Source: Brasilonema sennae CENA114
GTDB taxonomy: Bacteria; Cyanobacteriota; Cyanobacteriia; Cyanobacteriales; Nostocaceae
Reading direction: 5' to 3'
Assembly (NCBI RefSeq): GCF_006968745.1
Contig: NZ_CP030118.1
Span: 1,934,654-1,998,653 of the forward strand
Length of the DNA: 64,000 nt
A program made the position numbers and the translations under genes. Below the pieces are notes generated by a model. The model was given only the letters and a program-made list of their open reading frames with translations. It was not told the origin of the DNA and ran no database searches. Positions 60,240 to 64,000 of the stretch are shown piece by piece (positions within the stretch are counted from its first letter, which is position 1; each line of letters starts with the position of its first letter).

Positions 60240-60374
60240 CTAAACGGTCAAACGGTGGCGTCCCTTTTTCCTTCTTGCCCGGATAACGTTTCTACCATCT
60301 GGAGTTCGCATTCTAGCGCGAAAACCTGAGGTTCTTTTTCTCTTGCGGCAAGTGCCTTCCAATGTTCTCTTCAT
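60240..60374 (-). CDS. rpmH: 50S ribosomal protein L34
   Basis: 44 residues: [20 protein letters not shown] then [20 protein letters not shown]. Clear L34, rich in Lys/Arg. First gene of the cluster. Confidence 0.97.
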   Translation of the reverse strand: MKRTLEGTCRKRKRTSGFRARMRTPDGRNVIRARRKKGRHRLTV

Positions 60375-60605
60375 TTTTTTATCCTCTTAGACAATTATCA
60401 TAATAAAAAGTCACGATTGGCAATTATATCATAATGTTTGTTGTTTTTCTCCAGCAGTTATGCAAAAGCTAGAAAGCCATCATCAGTCATTTGTGTATTG
60501 TCAATGATAACGGCAAAACTCTAACCGTTGCTGTGCAACCCAGGTAGTGGTAATGTATTTGCCTTGCTTTGACTCACTAATGACTGATGATTCATGAGTC
60601 ATAAC

Positions 60606-61118
60606 TTAACTAATACTTATGATCCACGTGCCGATGTAGCGTGATAATGGCACATCGCCAGGAGACTGAATTGAGCAGTTAAAATAGAACATTCCCCCAG
60701 AAGACGGGTTTTTCACGTTAGAGAGAATCAACTCAACATCGGTACCTGCTGGTACTGGTTCTTGGGGAAAAATTTCAAGAACGTGATTTTCTTTATCCCA
60801 CTTCACCTCCGATAGTGCAATCTTTTTGCCTTTAGCCTTGACCTCAATTTCCTTGCGGTCAAAGGTTCCTTGGTAGTAATTAGGATAAGAAATCACAAAT
60901 CGAGCAACTGCTGTTTTCATCTTTTTGCTAGAAACTTTCAGTCTGTATCTGTCCCAGCCATTAGTTTGACCGCCAAAATCTAATCGGAACGGCAGCTGAT
61001 TTTCGCCTTTGACACCACTAAATATCGTCAACCCTGGCAAACTTTGTGCCCAGCTTATGGCTGGTATTCCAGCTAGCAGACAACTTGTCACGGCTAAAGT
61101 AGAGAGTAAACGTCGCAT
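60606..61118 (-). CDS. DUF2808 periplasmic protein
   Basis: 170 residues, CAGGAG upstream. Signal peptide 1-24 (AISWAQ). The mature part has DFGGQTNGWDRYRLKV, ARFVISYPNYYQGTFD, EVKWDKENHVLEIFPQEPVP and SGGMFYFNC, all typical of DUF2808, a beta-rich exported family of cyanobacteria of unknown function. Monocistronic, upstream of rpmH on the same strand. Confidence 0.85.
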   Translation of the reverse strand: MRRLLSTLAVTSCLLAGIPAISWAQSLPGLTIFSGVKGENQLPFRLDFGGQTNGWDRYRLKVSSKKMKTAVARFVISYPNYYQGTFDRKEIEVKAKGKKIALSEVKWDKENHVLEIFPQEPVPAGTDVELILSNVKNPSSGGMFYFNCSIQSPGDVPLSRYIGTWIISIS

Positions 61119-61818
61119 GGTTAAGCTCCTGAGGCAGAAATAGGTCTTTTGTTTAAAATAACTAGGACGAAACGTTCGTAACTAAAACTTTACTACTTAA
61201 GATTTAGATATTGGGACGTAAATTGCTAATATAAAGTGTCATTCTCAGTACCGCTGCACAAAACTTTTTTTTAATACTAAGTGTATTGCCATAAAAAAAT
61301 TGATGAATTTAAAGTCACTGAAAACACGCTTGAAATGTGAATTTGTTACAAAATATGTATAGATATATATAAAATGTTATAAAAATTGAAAAAATAAATA
61401 TGAAAATTAGTAGTTAACTTGAACGAGATTCGATAAGATAAGTTGTAATCAAGTCAGGGTTGACTAATATTATTTGGGGATAGTTTTTGAGAATTTTACT
61501 AATATTGCAATATGTAAAAAAATCCATAAAAATTCTTGAATCCCTAAAAGAAGTTGAAGACAAACACGTAAATTTTGGGGATTGACATAGGATGTGTAAT
61601 AGAAGCCCCTCTTTTCAAATACATGGGAATCTGGAAACCCTGCAAGAACCAAATTGAAACTTTGCGTAGGTCATTATCGATTTTGAGAGCGAAGGTAAAA
61701 TTGATTGGGCAAACCAACTGCTAATAGCTGCTGCCCATGCACGAAAAGTGCGCCTATTGCCTCTTAAGAAAAATTTCACAAATTGCCAAAAATAGGTATT
61801 TATCTTCAAGGAGATTGC
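61119..61818. other. Gap between DUF2808 gene and pntA
   Basis: AT-rich with long T and A runs; no gene or RNA recognised. Short frames at 61470-61809 lack support. It holds the divergent promoters of the DUF2808 gene and pnt operon. Confidence 0.4.
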
Positions 61819-62982
61819 ATGAGAATAGCAGTTGCCAAAGAAATTGAAGTCTGTGAGCGTCGAGTTGCCTTAATTCCTGACATCGTTGCCCGATTGGTAA
61901 AACAAGGTGTAGAAGTGTTGGTAGAAACTGGTGCAGGTGAGCGGGCTTTCTTTTCTGATGCTGCTTATGAAGCAGCAGGAGCGAAAGTCATCAGTGATAC
62001 CACTCAATTATGGGGCGAAGCAGATATTCTGCTTAAGGTGAGTCCACCTCAAGAGCGAGAAGATGGACGCTCAGAAATTGACTTACTCAAGGAAGGATCT
62101 GTACTCATTAGCTTTCTTAACCCTTTAGGAAATCCTTCCGTAGCGCAGCGACTGGCAGAACGTAAGGTAACTGCTATGAGTATGGAGATGATCCCGCGCA
62201 CGACTCGGGCACAAAGTATGGATGCTTTATCCTCGCAAGCATCAATTGCAGGTTACAAAGCGGTTCTAATTGGTGCAGCAGCATTACCAAAATATTTCCC
62301 GATGTTGACAACAGCGGCTGGAACGATCGCTCCGGCGAAAGTGTTTATCATGGGGGCTGGTGTGGCTGGATTGCAGGCGATCGCCACCGCCAGACGTTTG
62401 GGAGCGATCGTCGAAGCCTTTGATATTCGTCCCGCCGTCAAAGAAGAAGTCCAAAGTTTGGGGGCAAAATTCGTTGAAGTCAAACTAGAAGAAGAAACAA
62501 CCGCCGCTGGAGGCTACGCCAAAGAAATTTCTGAAGCTAGCAAACAGCGCACTCAAGAAGTTGTCGCCGAACACGTCAAGAATGCTGATGTGGTGATTAC
62601 CACCGCCCAAGTTCCTGGTAGAAAAGCACCTGTTTTAGTTACTGAAGAGATGGTAGCGCAGATGAAACCAGGTTCAGTGATTGTGGATATCGCTGCTGAA
62701 CAGGGTGGTAACTGTGCTTGCACTGATCCCGGTAAAGATATTGTGTGGAATGGCATCACTATCATTGGTCCCATCAATTTACCATCATCCATGCCAGTTC
62801 ACGCCAGCCAACTTTATTCCAAAAATTTGTCGTCGTTGATGCAACTGTTGATTAAAGACAAAGCTTTAAATGTCAACTTTGCTGACGACATCGTTGATGC
62901 GGCTTGTGTTACCCACGGTGGCGAAATTCGTAACCAACGTGTGAAAGATGCCTTACAAGCTTTAAGCGGTGTGGCAAGTTAA
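61819..62982 (+). CDS. pntA: NAD(P) transhydrogenase subunit alpha part 1
   Basis: 387 residues from ATG 61819 with AAGGAG upstream (a longer frame from 61783 is not needed). NAD-binding dI domain: RVALIPD, EMIPRTTRAQSMDALSSQA, GAGVAGLQAIATARRLGA (Rossmann), SVIVDIAAEQGGN. Cytosolic dehydrogenase-like part of proton-translocating transhydrogenase. In cyanobacteria the alpha subunit is split, and the membrane part follows. Confidence 0.95.
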   Translation: MRIAVAKEIEVCERRVALIPDIVARLVKQGVEVLVETGAGERAFFSDAAYEAAGAKVISDTTQLWGEADILLKVSPPQEREDGRSEIDLLKEGSVLISFLNPLGNPSVAQRLAERKVTAMSMEMIPRTTRAQSMDALSSQASIAGYKAVLIGAAALPKYFPMLTTAAGTIAPAKVFIMGAGVAGLQAIATARRLGAIVEAFDIRPAVKEEVQSLGAKFVEVKLEEETTAAGGYAKEISEASKQRTQEVVAEHVKNADVVITTAQVPGRKAPVLVTEEMVAQMKPGSVIVDIAAEQGGNCACTDPGKDIVWNGITIIGPINLPSSMPVHASQLYSKNLSSLMQLLIKDKALNVNFADDIVDAACVTHGGEIRNQRVKDALQALSGVAS

Positions 62983-63050
62983 TTAATTTTTGTAATAAGT
63001 GCTGACGTGTACTTATCACAACTCAATTTGCATAAGGAGTATATCGAGCG

Positions 63051-63344
63051 ATGACAGAAGCATTAATCGCTGCCTTGTTTGTGTTTGTTTTGGCATCCTT
63101 TACTGGATTTGAAGTTATCAACAAAGTTCCACCAACCCTCCACACACCTTTGATGTCAGGTTCCAACGCCATTTCTGGAATTGCTGTACTGGGTGCGATC
63201 GTGGCTTCTGGTGCTAGAGAGACGAATTTATCAGTCATTTTAGGTTTGATTGCCGTAATTTTGGCAATGGTTAACGTGGTGGGTGGCTTCCTAGTCACAG
63301 ACAGAATGCTGCAAATGTTCAAGAAAAAGGAGATTAAGGCGTGA
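63051..63344 (+). CDS. pntA2: NAD(P) transhydrogenase subunit alpha part 2 (membrane part)
   Basis: 97 residues with three membrane helices; SFTGFEVINKVPPTLHTPLM and GSNAISGIAVLGAI are the conserved dII start. AAGGAG upstream. Its TGA overlaps the pntB GTG (GTGA). Confidence 0.94.
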   Translation: MTEALIAALFVFVLASFTGFEVINKVPPTLHTPLMSGSNAISGIAVLGAIVASGARETNLSVILGLIAVILAMVNVVGGFLVTDRMLQMFKKKEIKA

Positions 63345-64000
63345 GCGACTTTTTACCAACCGGGATTCAGCTAACGTATTTAGTCGCTGCATCCTTATTC
63401 ATTCTGGGTTTGAAACAGCTGGGATCACCCGCGACAGCACGACAAGGTAATGTTGTTGCAGCTGTGGGGATGCTGTTGGCTATTGTGGCAACAATGCTGG
63501 ATCAGCATGTGTTGAACTATGAAATGATTTTGGTAGGGTTGGTTATTGGATCTTTGATTGGTATCGTCGCCGCCTACAAAGTCCAAATGACGGATATGCC
63601 CCAAATGGTGGGTTTGCTCAACGGCTTGGGTGGTGCAGCATCTGCACTCGTTGCGGTTGCTGAATTTTGGCGGTTGCTAGGAAACGGTGAAGCAATACCT
63701 CTTGACGCCAACATCTCTATGTTGCTGGATGTGTTAATTGGTGGTGTGACTTTCACAGGAAGCTTTATTGCTTTTGCAAAACTGCAAGGTATTATGAGCG
63801 GTTCCCCAATTACATTTCCTTTGCAGCAACCATTTAACCTCTCGCTTCTGGCTGCCTTTATTGCGGGTAGTGCTTATTTAATTATCAATCCGCACAGCTT
63901 ACCTGTCTTCTTAGGAATTGTTGCTGTTTCTCTAGTGTTGGGTGTGATGTTCGTCATCCCCATCGGTGGCGGCGATATGCCTGTGGTGATTTCGCTGTTG
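63341..64000 (+). CDS. pntB: NAD(P) transhydrogenase subunit beta, partial
   Basis: GTG 63341 in GTGA overlap with pntA2; AAAAAGGAG ten bases before. The visible 220 residues contain about seven membrane helices (YLVAASLFILGLKQLGSP, GNVVAAVGMLLAIVAT, MPQMVGLLNGLGGAAS, FTGSFIAFAKLQG). The NADP-binding domain lies beyond the window. It completes the proton channel that couples hydride transfer from NADH to NADP+. Confidence 0.94.
   Translation, partial: MSDFLPTGIQLTYLVAASLFILGLKQLGSPATARQGNVVAAVGMLLAIVATMLDQHVLNYEMILVGLVIGSLIGIVAAYKVQMTDMPQMVGLLNGLGGAASALVAVAEFWRLLGNGEAIPLDANISMLLDVLIGGVTFTGSFIAFAKLQGIMSGSPITFPLQQPFNLSLLAAFIAGSAYLIINPHSLPVFLGIVAVSLVLGVMFVIPIGGGDMPVVISLL

Noticed and set aside
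61470..61809. Short minus-strand frames upstream of pntA
   Set aside because: They overlap the pntA leader and have no family resemblance or start signals.
1..64000. tRNA or rRNA genes
   Set aside because: Gaps were scanned by eye for T-loop and CCA-end patterns and cloverleaf arms; none was convincing.

Overview
The window is chromosomal DNA of a filamentous, probably heterocyst-forming cyanobacterium (Nostocales type). Evidence: frequent HIP1 octamers (GCGATCGC) inside genes, a hetZ-like gene with an overlapping patU-like partner, tandem AMIN-domain AmiC amidases, an all-trans polyprenyl (solanesyl) diphosphate synthase for plastoquinone, a Psb32-type TPM protein, a phytol-kinase-like protein, split pntA, and gene gaps filled with the short tandem and REP-like repeats typical of these genomes. 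No tRNA, rRNA or CRISPR array was seen.

Layout. 1-8 kb: tail of an ethanolamine-permease-like transporter, a MITE-like composite repeat, a single-module A-T-R peptide synthetase/reductase with a glycine-type code, a two-partner-secretion adhesin with near-identical 65-residue repeats, and a tnpB remnant. 8-16 kb: an EF-hand protein, an FMN 2-hydroxyacid oxidase, acyl-ACP synthetase, YlqD and PDH E2. 16-28 kb: minus-strand block amiC1, amiC2, murI, sds, hetZ, patU, linking septal peptidoglycan remodelling and heterocyst control. 28-38 kb: cation/proton antiporter, SIMPL protein, ssb, mreBCD, ribD. 38.6-42.5 kb: a translationally coupled operon of an SF1 helicase, a DarT-like ADP-ribosyltransferase and an ADP-ribosylglycohydrolase fused to a VOC domain. 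42.9-46 kb: tandem tspO genes, yidD-ddpX and a phytol kinase homologue. 47-52 kb: NAD cluster pncB, nadD, nrtR, nadE with a probable NrtR operator before pncB. 52-57 kb: dapB, small membrane proteins and psb32. 57.5-60.4 kb: the conserved rpmH-rnpA-PH-yidC-jag group. 60.6-64 kb: a DUF2808 protein and pntA1-pntA2-pntB (pntB runs off the end).

Most genes are core. The accessory highlight is the helicase/DarT-like/glycohydrolase operon, which looks like a DNA ADP-ribosylation toxin-antitoxin or defence module in which a DraG-type hydrolase takes the place of the DarG macrodomain. The second theme is repeat invasion: REP-like DNA fills gaps and has also entered coding sequence in frame (peptide synthetase A domain) or supplied protein ends (pncB). 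Third, there are small features easily missed: a 50-residue conserved-looking gene, two related tandem small ORFs, a 58-residue membrane ORF, and long perfect inverted repeats.
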